64,000 nt of DNA from Myroides profundi (GTDB taxonomy: Bacteria > Bacteroidota > Bacteroidia > Flavobacteriales > Flavobacteriaceae), in contig NZ_CP010817.1 in assembly GCF_000833025.1 (NCBI RefSeq), positions 2,356,001 through 2,420,000 on the forward strand, read 5' to 3'. The notes beneath the pieces are model-generated. The model was not told the DNA's origin and searched no databases. It saw only the letters and a list, made by a program, of their open reading frames with translations. Each line of letters starts with the position of its first letter. Positions within the stretch are counted from its first letter, which is position 1. Below are positions 44,497 to 53,330 of the stretch, piece after piece. A program made the translations under genes and the position numbers.

Positions 44497-44935
44497 ATGC
44501 AAAGCGAAGATGATTTAAGAGCCCTTTCAAAGATTTTATCTTTTTTAAGAGCCGTTAGTATTATTATACTACTTCTGCACATATACTGATTCTGTTACTC
44601 TTTATTTATATGCCTTAAGCTAACCCACCCTGTAATTGATAAAATCCTTTTAGGATTTAACGCTAAAGCAAGTTTATTTGTCTATCCTATCTACACGAAG
44701 CTATTTTCTATTTTACTTCTAGGACTGAGTCTTTTGGGAAACAAAGGAGTTAAACATCAAAAAATCACCTAAAAGAAAATAATTATTCTATTTTGTATTG
44801 GAGCATCACTTTTCTTTCTAAACTCATCTCTAGCAGCTAGTCTATACATTAGTAGTTTATCTATAGGATACATACTGCTTCTTGTTTCTGGAGCTTATAT
44901 AAATAAGCTTATTAAAGAAAACAACAGTACAACGA
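44497..44935 (+). pseudogene. Truncated mobC copy (5' part only)
   Basis: It begins MQSEDDLRALSKILSFLRAV and continues through membrane helices that align with the start of the intact mobC at 47698 (THPVIDKILLGFNAKASLF, then LSLLGNKGVKHQKIT). In-frame stops replace a Trp (HIY-stop-FCYSL) and a Leu (QKIT-stop-KK). The similarity ends near 44935, where an IS4-type fragment begins. This copy preserves the N-terminal residues that the downstream copy has lost. Confidence 0.8.
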
Positions 44936-45440
44936 AGCTTAAACTGCGCAAGGTGAAGTTTTATGATAGAGAGAACAAGAGGAAATTCGAGTTCATAACT
45001 AATCTTTTCCAAATAAAGTCGGATATGATAGCTGTCCTATACAAACTAAGGTGGCAAATAGAACTTGTCTCTAAACAGCTTAAACAAAATTTTCCTTTAA
45101 AGTACTCTTTAGAAGATAATCAGAATGCTATTAAAATACAGATATACTGTGTTTTGATAGTAAATTTACTCATATCTGTGATTAAGAAGAAGCTTAAAAG
45201 GAGTTGGGCTTTCTCAAACTTGGTGAGTTTTTGTAAGATTCATCTGTTTAACTACATTAAACTATTACATTTCTTAGAAAATCCTGAGCAAGATTGGATT
45301 ATTGAAGATCAAGAGATAAAACAACTTTCTTTATTTTGACAGCCTATTTATAGGCTAACTATGAGATAAAAACAATATAAAGCTCATTATCAATATATTA
45401 TTATAAAATAATCCCTTGATAATAAGTTTTAACGGACACT
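44936..45440 (+). mobile_element. 3' fragment of a DUF4372-type IS4 element
   Basis: Codons 44953-45339 encode 128 residues of the C-terminal part of an IS4-family transposase: LYKLRWQIELVSKQLKQNFP with the catalytic Glu, KYSLEDNQNAIKIQIYCVL, LVSFCKIHLFNYIKLLHFLE and NPEQDW. The N-terminal two thirds and left end are missing. A hairpin (AGCCTA-ttt-TAGGCT-like, about 45345) follows, and GTTTTAACGGACACTAAT (about 45427-45442) resembles an IS right end. Non-functional remnant. Confidence 0.7.
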
Positions 45441-45450
45441 AATGGGTCAA

Positions 45451-46364
45451 TGAAGTCGTCTTGACTTTTGTAAAATAAAGAAGGGTTATAGAACTTTGTG
45501 TGGCTAAACAAACAAAATCTACAACCCCGTGTACCAAGTACTCCACAAAGATAGTATAGAATTAGATATAGTACCTCACTTACCGCTACCAAAAAGAGGA
45601 TTTAAATCAAAAGCCCCGCTTTATGAGATAGTTAATGCTATATTATACAAACTAAAAACAGGTATTCAGTGGAGTTATTTACCAGTTCAAGCTTTGTTTA
45701 GTAACCAAGTATTAAGTCATAAAACAGTATTTGGTCATTTTCGTAATTGGTGTAAAGTAGGTGTATGGCAATCTTGTTGGGCTGAATTATTAAAAAAGAA
45801 TAAGTCTCTTATTGATTTGTCAAGTGCAGATTTTGATGGAAGTCATACTACAGCTTTAAGAGGAGGAGAACAAGTAGCTTATCAAGGAAGAAAAAAACGT
45901 AAAACGACTAATTCTTTATATTTTACAGATCGTCAAGGTTTACCATTAGCTATGTCAGAACCGATAGCAGGAAATCACAATGATTTATTTGATATAGAAA
46001 TCTATTTTGAAGATATAACTAGTCAACTAACTAATGCTGAAATATCTCTCTCAGGATTATTTATTAATGCTGATGTTGGTTTTGATTCTCAGAAACTTAG
46101 AAAAACAATGAGTGATAAAGAAATAATAGCTAACATCTATCCTAATAAACGAAATGGGCAAGATAGTGAAGATGGCTATTTTGATGAACAACTATACAAA
46201 GAAAGATATGCTATTGAAAGAACCAATGCTTGGTTAGATAGTTTTCGTTCTTTACTCAATAGATTCGACACCACACTTTCTAGCTGGATGGCGTGGAATT
46301 TCATCGCTTTTATCGTTATAGGACTAAAAAAGTTTTACAAAACTAAAAAGTCAAGATGACTTCA
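45451..46364 (+). mobile_element. IS5-type insertion sequence
   Basis: Terminal inverted repeats TGAAGTCgTCTTGACTTTT (from 45451) and its near-complement ending at 46364 (one mismatch) enclose one transposase gene. No clear target duplication was found. It inserted beside the IS4 fragment. Confidence 0.85.
45529..46359 (+). CDS. IS5-family DDE transposase
   Basis: A 276-residue transposase, apparently intact, starting at GTG 45529. An N-terminal DUF4096-like helical region (PLPKRGFKSKAPLYEIVNAI, KTGIQWSYLP) is followed by the DDE domain: the first Asp in FDGSHTTA, the second in INADVGFD, and Glu in YAIERTNAWLDSFRSLLNRF. The length suits the single-frame IS5 group. It is possibly the only IS in this cluster still active in its own right, together with the IS200 copy at 24.6 kb. 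Confidence 0.88.
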   Translation: MYQVLHKDSIELDIVPHLPLPKRGFKSKAPLYEIVNAILYKLKTGIQWSYLPVQALFSNQVLSHKTVFGHFRNWCKVGVWQSCWAELLKKNKSLIDLSSADFDGSHTTALRGGEQVAYQGRKKRKTTNSLYFTDRQGLPLAMSEPIAGNHNDLFDIEIYFEDITSQLTNAEISLSGLFINADVGFDSQKLRKTMSDKEIIANIYPNKRNGQDSEDGYFDEQLYKERYAIERTNAWLDSFRSLLNRFDTTLSSWMAWNFIAFIVIGLKKFYKTKKSR

Positions 46365-46459
46365 ATATATACTTTTCTAAATATCTTTACGTTTAATTTA
46401 AATAAATCATTCAATCTTTATATATGCCTATAGACAAATCTTATTCAAAAATTTAATTA

Positions 46460-47035
46460 ATGAAAAAAGCCATTATTTTATCTGCCACCTTACTAACATT
46501 TACCTTATCAAGCTACTCACAAAGCGATACAAATACAATAGAACACCAATTTAATACACTAATTAGCCAATCAAATAATTGGCAAAATTACAAGGTAGTA
46601 GAGAAAAATAAATTACAACAAGTACAACAAAATGTAAAGGATTCGATAAACAACCTACAAACTACTATACGAGAGAATAAGAATTCTCTTATAGAACAAA
46701 AAAAATCTATAGATTCTTTATCCAATCAATTACAAGTTCTTCAAGAAAACCTAACAATTGCAATTGATAAAGAAAATAATCTTGACTTTATAGGTATCAG
46801 TACCCATAAAAGTACTTTTAAAACAATAGTTTGGTCTATTATTTTAATACTCCTATTGGTTTTAGGTATCTTATTTAACCAATTCAAGAAAAGTTTTACC
46901 AACACAAAGGATGCCTGTAGAAAACAAATCGAAGCAGAAAGTGAACTTGAAGAATATAAAAGATCATCCTTAGAGCGAGAACAAAAAATCAGAAGACAGC
47001 TTCAAGATGAAATCAATAAAAACAAACGAGTTTAA
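46460..47035 (+). CDS. Signal-peptide, coiled-coil, single-TM protein
   Basis: A 191-residue protein with signal peptide MKKAIILSATLLTFTLSSYSQ and EHQFNTLISQSNNWQNYKVV after it, a long coiled coil (about 50-105: KDSINNLQTTIRENKNSLI), one membrane helix (IVWSIILILLLVLGILF, about 125-141), and a charged cytoplasmic helix rich in Glu/Lys/Arg. Relatives in Flavobacteriia are often labelled tRNA (guanine-N1)-methyltransferase in databases; nothing in the sequence supports that. A structural envelope role is likelier but unproven. It may be a core chromosomal gene between mobile fragments. Confidence 0.65.
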   Translation: MKKAIILSATLLTFTLSSYSQSDTNTIEHQFNTLISQSNNWQNYKVVEKNKLQQVQQNVKDSINNLQTTIRENKNSLIEQKKSIDSLSNQLQVLQENLTIAIDKENNLDFIGISTHKSTFKTIVWSIILILLLVLGILFNQFKKSFTNTKDACRKQIEAESELEEYKRSSLEREQKIRRQLQDEINKNKRV

Positions 47036-47080
47036 CCCATAGGATAAAGCATATAAAAGACTGAGATTTATTTTATAATT

Positions 47081-47113
47081 CATTAAGAGTTAGCTTTGGG
47101 TTAACTCTTAATG
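47081..47113 (+). terminator. Hairpin after the coiled-coil gene
   Basis: Stem CATTAAGAGTTA (47081-47092) with TAACTCTTAATG (47102-47113). The downstream T content is weak, so termination is likely but not certain. Confidence 0.6.
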
Positions 47114-47237
47114 ATTATATCATTTTCTCTTACAACTCTCCTGGTGTATATTCAATCAAAAAACACTCCTATTCTATCTATTTTTTTTATTTAAAACTAT
47201 TTAAAAATGGCTTAGTAGACTACAAAAATAGCATTAT

Positions 47238-47264
47238 GTCAATAAACGGAGATACATTAAACAG
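47238..47264. repeat. Solo IS1595-type end
   Basis: TGTCAATAAACGGAGATACA-TT matches the inverted complement of the left end at 40925-40955 almost exactly. No transposase accompanies it. It abuts the truncated unknown gene, whose frame runs straight into it. Confidence 0.65.
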
Positions 47265-47269
47265 ACTCA

Positions 47270-47502
47270 CTATCACTTAAATGCCCCGAGTTTCGTTTTA
47301 ATCTACTATCATTAAATACTTTTCTAATCTTATATAAAACCCCACTTATAATTTTATCACAAGAATCAAATTCTAATTCCGAATCATAGATTTGATCATT
47401 AAAGAAAATAGAAAAAGAGTCATACAAACTCACTTAAATCTTCACGACTTCCCCAAAGCTGAAAACCTATAGCATTTTTAGTTGGTTTAATATAAAACAT
47501 AG
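47270..47502 (-). pseudogene. 5' part of the unknown gene, cut by an IS end
   Basis: It starts MFYIKPTKNAIGFQLWGSRE at about 47502, then LSEFV and a frameshift into YDSFSIFFNDQIYDSELEF, ending SRLKRNSGHLSDSESV at the solo IS1595-type end. Its last 45-50 bp are almost identical to the start of the 43326-43811 fragment, so the two pieces together rebuild one gene. It is divergent from mobC, with about 190 bp between the starts. Confidence 0.65.
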
Positions 47503-47697
47503 TCTTTTATTTTTTACAAGATAAAAATAGTTTTTTCCCAAAAATAACAACAAAGCTCATCTTATTAAAAAAATGAAGCCTGCCTCTTAAGGACAAACAA
47601 AACCTATAATAACCAGTAATATATAAGAAAAACAATAACCTATATTTTTAATTGGTTCTGTTACTCCTTATTTATACGCGTTGGGCTAACCCACCCT

Positions 47698-49566
47698 GTG
47701 ATTGATAAAATCCTTTTAGGATTTAACGCTAAAGCAAGTTTATTTGCACATCCACTCTATACTAAGATATTTTCTATTTTACTTCTAGCTTTAAGTCTTT
47801 TGGGAAACAAAGGGGTAAAAAATCAAAAAATCACCCTTAAGAAAATAATAATTTTATTTCTAATGGGAGCTGGACTTTTCTTTTTAAACTTTTTTCTTTT
47901 AAAAATAAACTTACTTATTGCAAATATCCTATACATCACAACTTTATCAATCGGGTATATACTACTTCTTGTCTGTGGAGCATATTTAAGTAGACTTATA
48001 AATCAAGAGCTTTTAGAAGATGTTTTTAATTTAGAGAATGAAAGTTTTTATCAAGAGACTCGACTTTTGCAAAACCCGTATTCGGTTAATCTTCCAACTA
48101 AATTTTACTACCGAAAAAAATGGCATAATGGATGGATTAATGTAGTTAATCCCTTTAGAGCTACAATTGTTCTAGGGACTCCAGGTTCGGGTAAGACCTA
48201 TGCGGTTATAAACAGTTTTATCAAGCAGCAAATAGAAAAAGGCTTTGCCATGTATATCTATGATTTTAAATACGATGATCTTTCAACTATTGCCTATAAC
48301 CATCTTCTTTTACATTCCCATAAATACAAAATAACGCCTAAGTTTTATGTTATAAACTTTGATAATCTAAGAAAAAGCCACAGATGTAACCCAATAAACC
48401 CTAGGTTTATAACAGATATCTCCGACGCATATGAATCTGCTTACACCATTATGCTTAATCTTAACCGATCTTGGATACAAAAACAAGGTGATTTTTTTGT
48501 AGAATCGCCAATTATCCTTCTAGCGGCTATTATATGGTTTTTAAAGATTTACAAAAACGGTAAACACTGCACCTTTCCTCATGCTATTGAGCTACTTAAC
48601 AAACCCTACAAAGATGTTTTTACTATTTTAACCTCGTACGACTCCTTAGAGAACTATTTATCTCCTTTTATGGACGCCTGGGAAGGAGGAGCTCAAGATC
48701 AGCTTCAAGGGCAAATTGCATCGGCAAAAATTCCACTGTCTCGTATGATTTCTCCATCCCTATATTGGGTTATGAGTGGAGATGATTTTTCTCTTGATAT
48801 TAACAATCCCAGTGAGCCCAAGATTCTCTGTGTTGGTAATGATCCTAATCGTCAAAGCATATACTCCGCCGCACTTGGTCTTTACAACTCCCGCATTGTA
48901 AAGCTGATAAACAAAAAAGATCAACTAAAAAGTAGCGTTATAATAGATGAGCTACCCACTATTTACTTCAGAGGCCTTGATAATTTAATTGCAACAGCTA
49001 GAAGCAATAAAGTAGCGGTGTGTTTAGGATTTCAGGATTTCTCTCAACTAGTAAGAGACTATGGAGATAAAGAGAGTAAAGTTATTCAAAACACGGTGGG
49101 TAACATCTTCTCTGGTCAAGTAGTTGGAGATACAGCCAAGAGCTTATCTGAGCGTTTTGGAAAAATACTTCAAAAACGCCAAAGCATATCTATTACTAGA
49201 CAAGATAGATCTACCTCTTTTTCCACTCAGCTCGATATGCTTATCCCTGCTTCTAAAATATCGTCTTTAAGTCAAGGGATGTTTGTTGGGGCTGTATCTG
49301 ATGATTTTTTCCAAAAAATAAAGCAGAAGTTTTTCCACGCACAAATACTAATAGATTCTGATAGGATAAAAAATCAAGAAATAAATTATAAAAAAATACC
49401 AACTCTTACCTCTTTTACAGACTACAAAGGCAATGATCACCTAGATAGGGCTATTACAGATAATTACAATCAAATAAAAAAAGACGTTGAGCTGTTGGTT
49501 AAAAATGAAATTAAACGCATTGAAAATGATCCAGATTTAGTACACTTACTTAATAACAATAAATAA
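47698..49566 (+). CDS. mobC: MobC-type conjugative coupling protein (VirD4/TraG-like)
   Basis: A 622-residue ATPase that would link the relaxosome to a type IV secretion channel. Two or three membrane helices (about 15-100) are followed by the Walker A GTPGSGKTY (160-168), YDFKYDDLS, LNRSWIQKQGDFFVESP, the Walker-B-like SSVIIDELPTIYF, and the TraM-recognition region VAVCLGFQDFSQLVRDYG. The GTG at 47698 is the first usable start. Comparison with the copy at 44497 shows about 30 codons at the 5' end have been deleted, including the ATG and first helix, so the protein is N-terminally shortened. Transcribed opposite to the rest of the mob genes. Confidence 0.85.
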   Translation: MIDKILLGFNAKASLFAHPLYTKIFSILLLALSLLGNKGVKNQKITLKKIIILFLMGAGLFFLNFFLLKINLLIANILYITTLSIGYILLLVCGAYLSRLINQELLEDVFNLENESFYQETRLLQNPYSVNLPTKFYYRKKWHNGWINVVNPFRATIVLGTPGSGKTYAVINSFIKQQIEKGFAMYIYDFKYDDLSTIAYNHLLLHSHKYKITPKFYVINFDNLRKSHRCNPINPRFITDISDAYESAYTIMLNLNRSWIQKQGDFFVESPIILLAAIIWFLKIYKNGKHCTFPHAIELLNKPYKDVFTILTSYDSLENYLSPFMDAWEGGAQDQLQGQIASAKIPLSRMISPSLYWVMSGDDFSLDINNPSEPKILCVGNDPNRQSIYSAALGLYNSRIVKLINKKDQLKSSVIIDELPTIYFRGLDNLIATARSNKVAVCLGFQDFSQLVRDYGDKESKVIQNTVGNIFSGQVVGDTAKSLSERFGKILQKRQSISITRQDRSTSFSTQLDMLIPASKISSLSQGMFVGAVSDDFFQKIKQKFFHAQILIDSDRIKNQEINYKKIPTLTSFTDYKGNDHLDRAITDNYNQIKKDVELLVKNEIKRIENDPDLVHLLNNNK

Positions 49567-49575
49567 ATTAAACAA

Positions 49576-49614
49576 AGATAGAGATAGGTGTTTTAAAACA
49601 AACTATCTCTATCT
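49576..49614. terminator. Long hairpin between convergent mobC and topoisomerase-like gene
   Basis: Stem AGATAGAGATAG (49576-49587) with CTATCTCTATCT (49603-49614), with an inner TGTTTTAAAACA palindrome. The position between two convergent genes fits a bidirectional terminator. Confidence 0.75.
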
Positions 49615-49627
49615 TCTAGTTTAAATA

Positions 49628-51643
49628 CTATTTTACTGTATCAAACATAAGCCTTGCGTTTTTATCTAAAAACAAATACGCTTTAAAACAAATGTTATCT
49701 CTCGCTTTAAAGACAAATACTTTACTTGTTTTTTTAAGTTCCAGTAATTCTTCAAGTTCTTGCTTAGATAGATGTACTCCAAAAACTAATCTAGGTATAG
49801 TCCAATTACAAGTTTTATTTAAACAAACAAGCCTTTGATAGCTGAGCTCAAATTTACTACCTAAACACATAGGACAAGATCCTTTTAAAGGCTCTTTTGA
49901 CTCTTTTAAATAAGAGATGCTTTGGCTTAACTCCTTAAGCTTTTCACAACTAATTTTATAAAACATCTGCTTGTTTATCTCTGCTTGATTTGCCTTGAAA
50001 AATAAAACCTCAAAATCAAATAAATAAGCAAAGCTAGAAACAGGTAAATCTTTTGTTTTAAAATAATGATCAAGAGCCTTGTTTGTACAAACAAGCTTTT
50101 TATTGTCTATATACAAATACTCTTGTTTTATTAAATGATCAAGGGTTAAACTAAGACCCAAAAAAAGATCTGTAAAATAACAAAAATGCATATGCGCAAT
50201 TGCGTTTTCATGTAAGGTTTTAATAAAATCTTTTTTTAGTTTTTTAAACAAACCTTCTATACTAAGCAAAGCATTCTGCTTTTTTGTGTGTGTTGTAATA
50301 TTTACAGATTCTATTTTAAAGACTTTCATACCATTAAGCTGCTCTAGAGTATCAACTTGGTTTATCAAATTATCCTTTAAGAACTCTCCCTTGTAAATCT
50401 CTAAGGGTAGATCAAATCTTGCGCCATCTACAAAGAGATTTAAACTAACTTTTTTTATATCTTCTTTAGGGGTAAAACAATCTATTGTTCTTTTTACTAT
50501 CAGCTGATAGATTACTTTTTCACACGTATTTAAACAAGTTGGAATCTTTAAAGTAGGTATAATTCCGTAAGTTTTTAAATCGCTATCTACTATCACATCC
50601 TTATAATTAAGCCTAGCTAGCTTTAAAGTTAACAGCTCTTTTTTAAACAAGGGATAATCTCTTAAGGCGTTTAATAATCTTGGTATACTTGATTTATACC
50701 AACTAGGCAGATAATTATTTAAAGTAAGTGGATAACTAATAAATCTTTGTCTGTAAAGACTAAGCAAGGCCTGTTTTGTTTTGCTAAAAGAAAACCCATA
50801 TAACTTATTAACGCATACTATAAGACTTATAAAATCATATAAAAGTAATTGCTTTTGCTTTAGAGTTTGTATGTTTTTTTCACCTATCTCTACCCTTGAA
50901 TCTTTATTAAGTAAACCAGCTAAATCTTCAGCTTGTTTTAATTTTTTATACTTTTTTTCAAAAAAGCAGCAAAATAGTTTCTCCTTAAAACTAAGCTCGA
51001 CATTTACTCTATAACGAGTTTTAGTTTTACTAGCCTCACTCTTTAGGTGTTTCTTAGAAAACAAAGCGATAAGAGCAGTTTTAATAAGACCTAATTTAAT
51101 TTTTGTTCCTGTTTGATTGTAATAATACCTACTTAACCTATTTTGAACAATCTTAAAGACAAGATCCCTGTTGTAATAAGTTTTAAAACAAGAAGTAGTA
51201 TTATCTAAATATAAGTGATTTTTTAAAAAGGATTTCTCTAAACTATAAAGCCATAGGGTTTTACAAGGCAAGGTGATATTAAAAAATTCTTTGAAATACT
51301 CAAACTTTCTTCTTTGGGTCTGACTTGGCTCTGTGGCTATAACAATAGATTCAGATTTAAGGATGAGCTCCTTTATTAACTGCACTTTTTTACTTTGAAC
51401 AACACAAGGAGTTTTTTTATTGGTCCTTTTTACAAGTTTTAATTTATAGTCTAAAAAGTCTTTAGCCCCAAAAGAGTCATTATCTAGTTTAAATTTTAAA
51501 GGCTTTAAATCTACCATGCAATCATCTATCCACACAACCAAATGAGTCTGTGAGCTATAATAATCAAAATGCCTATTGTTTGCATTAAAAAGCGTGGCTA
51601 GAATTCTAGCCACGCTTGCTGATTGTGTTATAATAAGTTCCAT
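49628..51643 (-). CDS. Degenerate type IA topoisomerase homologue (TopB-like)
   Basis: A 671-residue protein aligned by motif to topoisomerase III. N-terminus MELIITQSASVARILATLF corresponds to IIAEKPSVAR, so the catalytic Glu is Gln. The TOPRIM acidic block (ATDxDREGE in the family) reads VIATEPSQTQRRKFEYF and lacks the DxD metal ligands. The core LLLYDFISLIVCVNKLYGFS, SLYRQRFISYPLTLNNYLP keeps the active-site Tyr304 but has Leu where the family has Arg after YP. A four-Cys zinc element (CPMCLGSKFELSYQRLVC..C) and a terminal FGVHLSKQELEELLELKKTS match the family C-terminus. TopB genes are common on Bacteroidota conjugative elements; this one looks unable to cleave DNA normally. Confidence 0.75.
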   Translation of the reverse strand: MELIITQSASVARILATLFNANNRHFDYYSSQTHLVVWIDDCMVDLKPLKFKLDNDSFGAKDFLDYKLKLVKRTNKKTPCVVQSKKVQLIKELILKSESIVIATEPSQTQRRKFEYFKEFFNITLPCKTLWLYSLEKSFLKNHLYLDNTTSCFKTYYNRDLVFKIVQNRLSRYYYNQTGTKIKLGLIKTALIALFSKKHLKSEASKTKTRYRVNVELSFKEKLFCCFFEKKYKKLKQAEDLAGLLNKDSRVEIGEKNIQTLKQKQLLLYDFISLIVCVNKLYGFSFSKTKQALLSLYRQRFISYPLTLNNYLPSWYKSSIPRLLNALRDYPLFKKELLTLKLARLNYKDVIVDSDLKTYGIIPTLKIPTCLNTCEKVIYQLIVKRTIDCFTPKEDIKKVSLNLFVDGARFDLPLEIYKGEFLKDNLINQVDTLEQLNGMKVFKIESVNITTHTKKQNALLSIEGLFKKLKKDFIKTLHENAIAHMHFCYFTDLFLGLSLTLDHLIKQEYLYIDNKKLVCTNKALDHYFKTKDLPVSSFAYLFDFEVLFFKANQAEINKQMFYKISCEKLKELSQSISYLKESKEPLKGSCPMCLGSKFELSYQRLVCLNKTCNWTIPRLVFGVHLSKQELEELLELKKTSKVFVFKARDNICFKAYLFLDKNARLMFDTVK

Positions 51644-51644
51644 A

Positions 51645-52934
51645 TTAAATTTTTAAGCCTTTTTTTCTGTTTTGAGTCTCTTTATTATTCTGCGTTTGAC
51701 TCTCTATGGTCTTAGGGTTACTAGGATCTGTGAAAGAAAAATTAGTTCTATTGTTTATTTTATCATAGTTTATAAACCCCTTATAAGGCTTACCTCTTTT
51801 ATCAATAAGTCCATCAATGGCCACAGTCTTGCCCTCTAAGAGCTCTTTATACTGATTATCATCTAAGGTCTTTCCTCTAAAGATCTTTAAGTCTTCAGGA
51901 TTTGAGATTTTCTTATTTTTATTTGTATTATCAAACAAAAACTCAATATGCTCTTTAGAGGCATTGTACTGAATATGAGCATCAAAAGGATTTCCTTTAC
52001 TTGAACTCATATCCTTAACCAGAACTGCTTTTCCTTGTCTTAGCTCACTTAATTGATTATCCGAAAGATCAACCCCTTTTATATGTGTTGGGATTTGCAT
52101 TTTCTCAACACTAGTAACCATTATATTATTGGTTAATCTATCCACGCTTACAACCGATGGGATATAAGAGTTAGTCTCAGGATCTAAAAGCTCCACTACC
52201 CTTCCCATATTACCTGTCTTTAAAAGATTGTGTTTATCCTGCCTGGTAAACTCATGTCCTTGAAAAGGTACATTTAAATTTGGGTACTTTTTTACTCCCT
52301 CAAGAGTCATTACAACCTCTCCGTTAGGGGCATGTTTAAGTCCAAGACGCGCATCTAATGAAAACTCAGCAGATCCCAAATTAAGATTAACCTGAACTAA
52401 ATCTTTTGTTTTATATCCTTTTAATAAAGGTTCTAAAAGATCCATCTCTTCGAGTTTCTCTTTTGAGAGTCCTATCTGACTTAGTGATTCCCAGTTTATA
52501 TGATCGATATTGTATTTATATGGATTATATTCTTTACAGGAAGTTATATCCTTATTGGTACTATTTTCAATACTTTGAATCATTTGCTTCGGATCTACTT
52601 GATGGGATAGATACAGCTGATGATTTAAAGTGTTTTTCAAGTCTAACTCACCTTGCATCTGTTTGGACAAACTAATGGCTAAATTCTCTGGAACCTTAAA
52701 AAAACTAAACCTAGTGGGGTCTTTTAATTGAGAAAAGAAATTGGTGAAAAAATTAGAAAAGAAATCCCCGTTTTTATCTAATCTTAAAAATGAGTTTAAA
52801 TTATTCTTATTAATTTGTGCACTTTTAAGATTACCATTTTCACTTAAGCCCTGTACGGCTTTAATTTTGTTATCCTTTGAATCACTAACAAGTAAGATAT
52901 CATGCTTTGATTCACTGCTTTTTTTTACTTCCAT
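51645..52934 (-). CDS. DUF3945/DUF4099-like mobile-element protein
   Basis: A 429-residue hydrophilic protein with a Lys/Ser/Asp-rich N-terminus (MEVKKSSESKHDILLVSD), a middle region INWESLSQIGLSKEKLEEMDLLEPLLKGYKT typical of DUF4099, and repeated DUF3945-type units: VDLSDNQLSELRQGKAVLVKDM and KTLDDNQYKELLEGKTVAIDGL, each followed by a beta hairpin. Family members sit next to topoisomerase genes on Bacteroidota conjugative elements, as here, 1 bp apart. Function unknown; a DNA-processing accessory role is inferred from synteny. Confidence 0.78.
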   Translation of the reverse strand: MEVKKSSESKHDILLVSDSKDNKIKAVQGLSENGNLKSAQINKNNLNSFLRLDKNGDFFSNFFTNFFSQLKDPTRFSFFKVPENLAISLSKQMQGELDLKNTLNHQLYLSHQVDPKQMIQSIENSTNKDITSCKEYNPYKYNIDHINWESLSQIGLSKEKLEEMDLLEPLLKGYKTKDLVQVNLNLGSAEFSLDARLGLKHAPNGEVVMTLEGVKKYPNLNVPFQGHEFTRQDKHNLLKTGNMGRVVELLDPETNSYIPSVVSVDRLTNNIMVTSVEKMQIPTHIKGVDLSDNQLSELRQGKAVLVKDMSSSKGNPFDAHIQYNASKEHIEFLFDNTNKNKKISNPEDLKIFRGKTLDDNQYKELLEGKTVAIDGLIDKRGKPYKGFINYDKINNRTNFSFTDPSNPKTIESQTQNNKETQNRKKGLKI

Positions 52935-53036
52935 AATTAATAGGTTAATTGATTAATACCTAAAAGTATCTCCTAGACCGTCTTGTACTTATTTTTGGCA
53001 CAAAAAAGTATGTATTTGACCTTTAGAGTCGTTTTA

Positions 53037-53330
53037 TTACTCTCTTACCGGAACAGCAAAGCTGTCTCGTATGAACTGCTGCACATCAGAAAGCTTATAA
53101 TATATCTTACCTTTTAATCTGTAATAAGGAAGCTTTTTATCAGATCTATATCTTTGAAGCGAGCGAGAACTTATCTTTAAAATCTGTAAAACATCTTGAT
53201 TATCTAAAAGTTCTTCTCCATCGATATTTAAAGTTTGGAGTTGAACCTTGGCAATATGCTCACTTAAAGCATCAAGTTTTGTAGAGAGTCGTTCCATCCA
53301 GGAGATGAATTCTAAACGAGTAACATTCAT
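53037..53330 (-). CDS. Excisionase-like helix-turn-helix protein
   Basis: A 97-residue protein. An N-terminal helix (LEFISWMERLSTKLDALSEHI) precedes a MerR-type HTH_17 domain: ELLDNQDVLQILKISSRSL, RYRSDKKLPYYRLKGKIYYK, LSDVQQFI. Such proteins regulate or assist excision and transfer of Bacteroidota integrative elements. It lies 102 bp upstream of the DUF3945-like gene on the same strand, with no terminator between. Confidence 0.8.
   Translation of the reverse strand: MNVTRLEFISWMERLSTKLDALSEHIAKVQLQTLNIDGEELLDNQDVLQILKISSRSLQRYRSDKKLPYYRLKGKIYYKLSDVQQFIRDSFAVPVRE

Noticed and set aside
46460..47035. tRNA (guanine-N1)-methyltransferase
   Set aside because: Database names of this kind exist for relatives, but the protein is a secreted or anchored coiled coil with no SAM-binding or knot motif.
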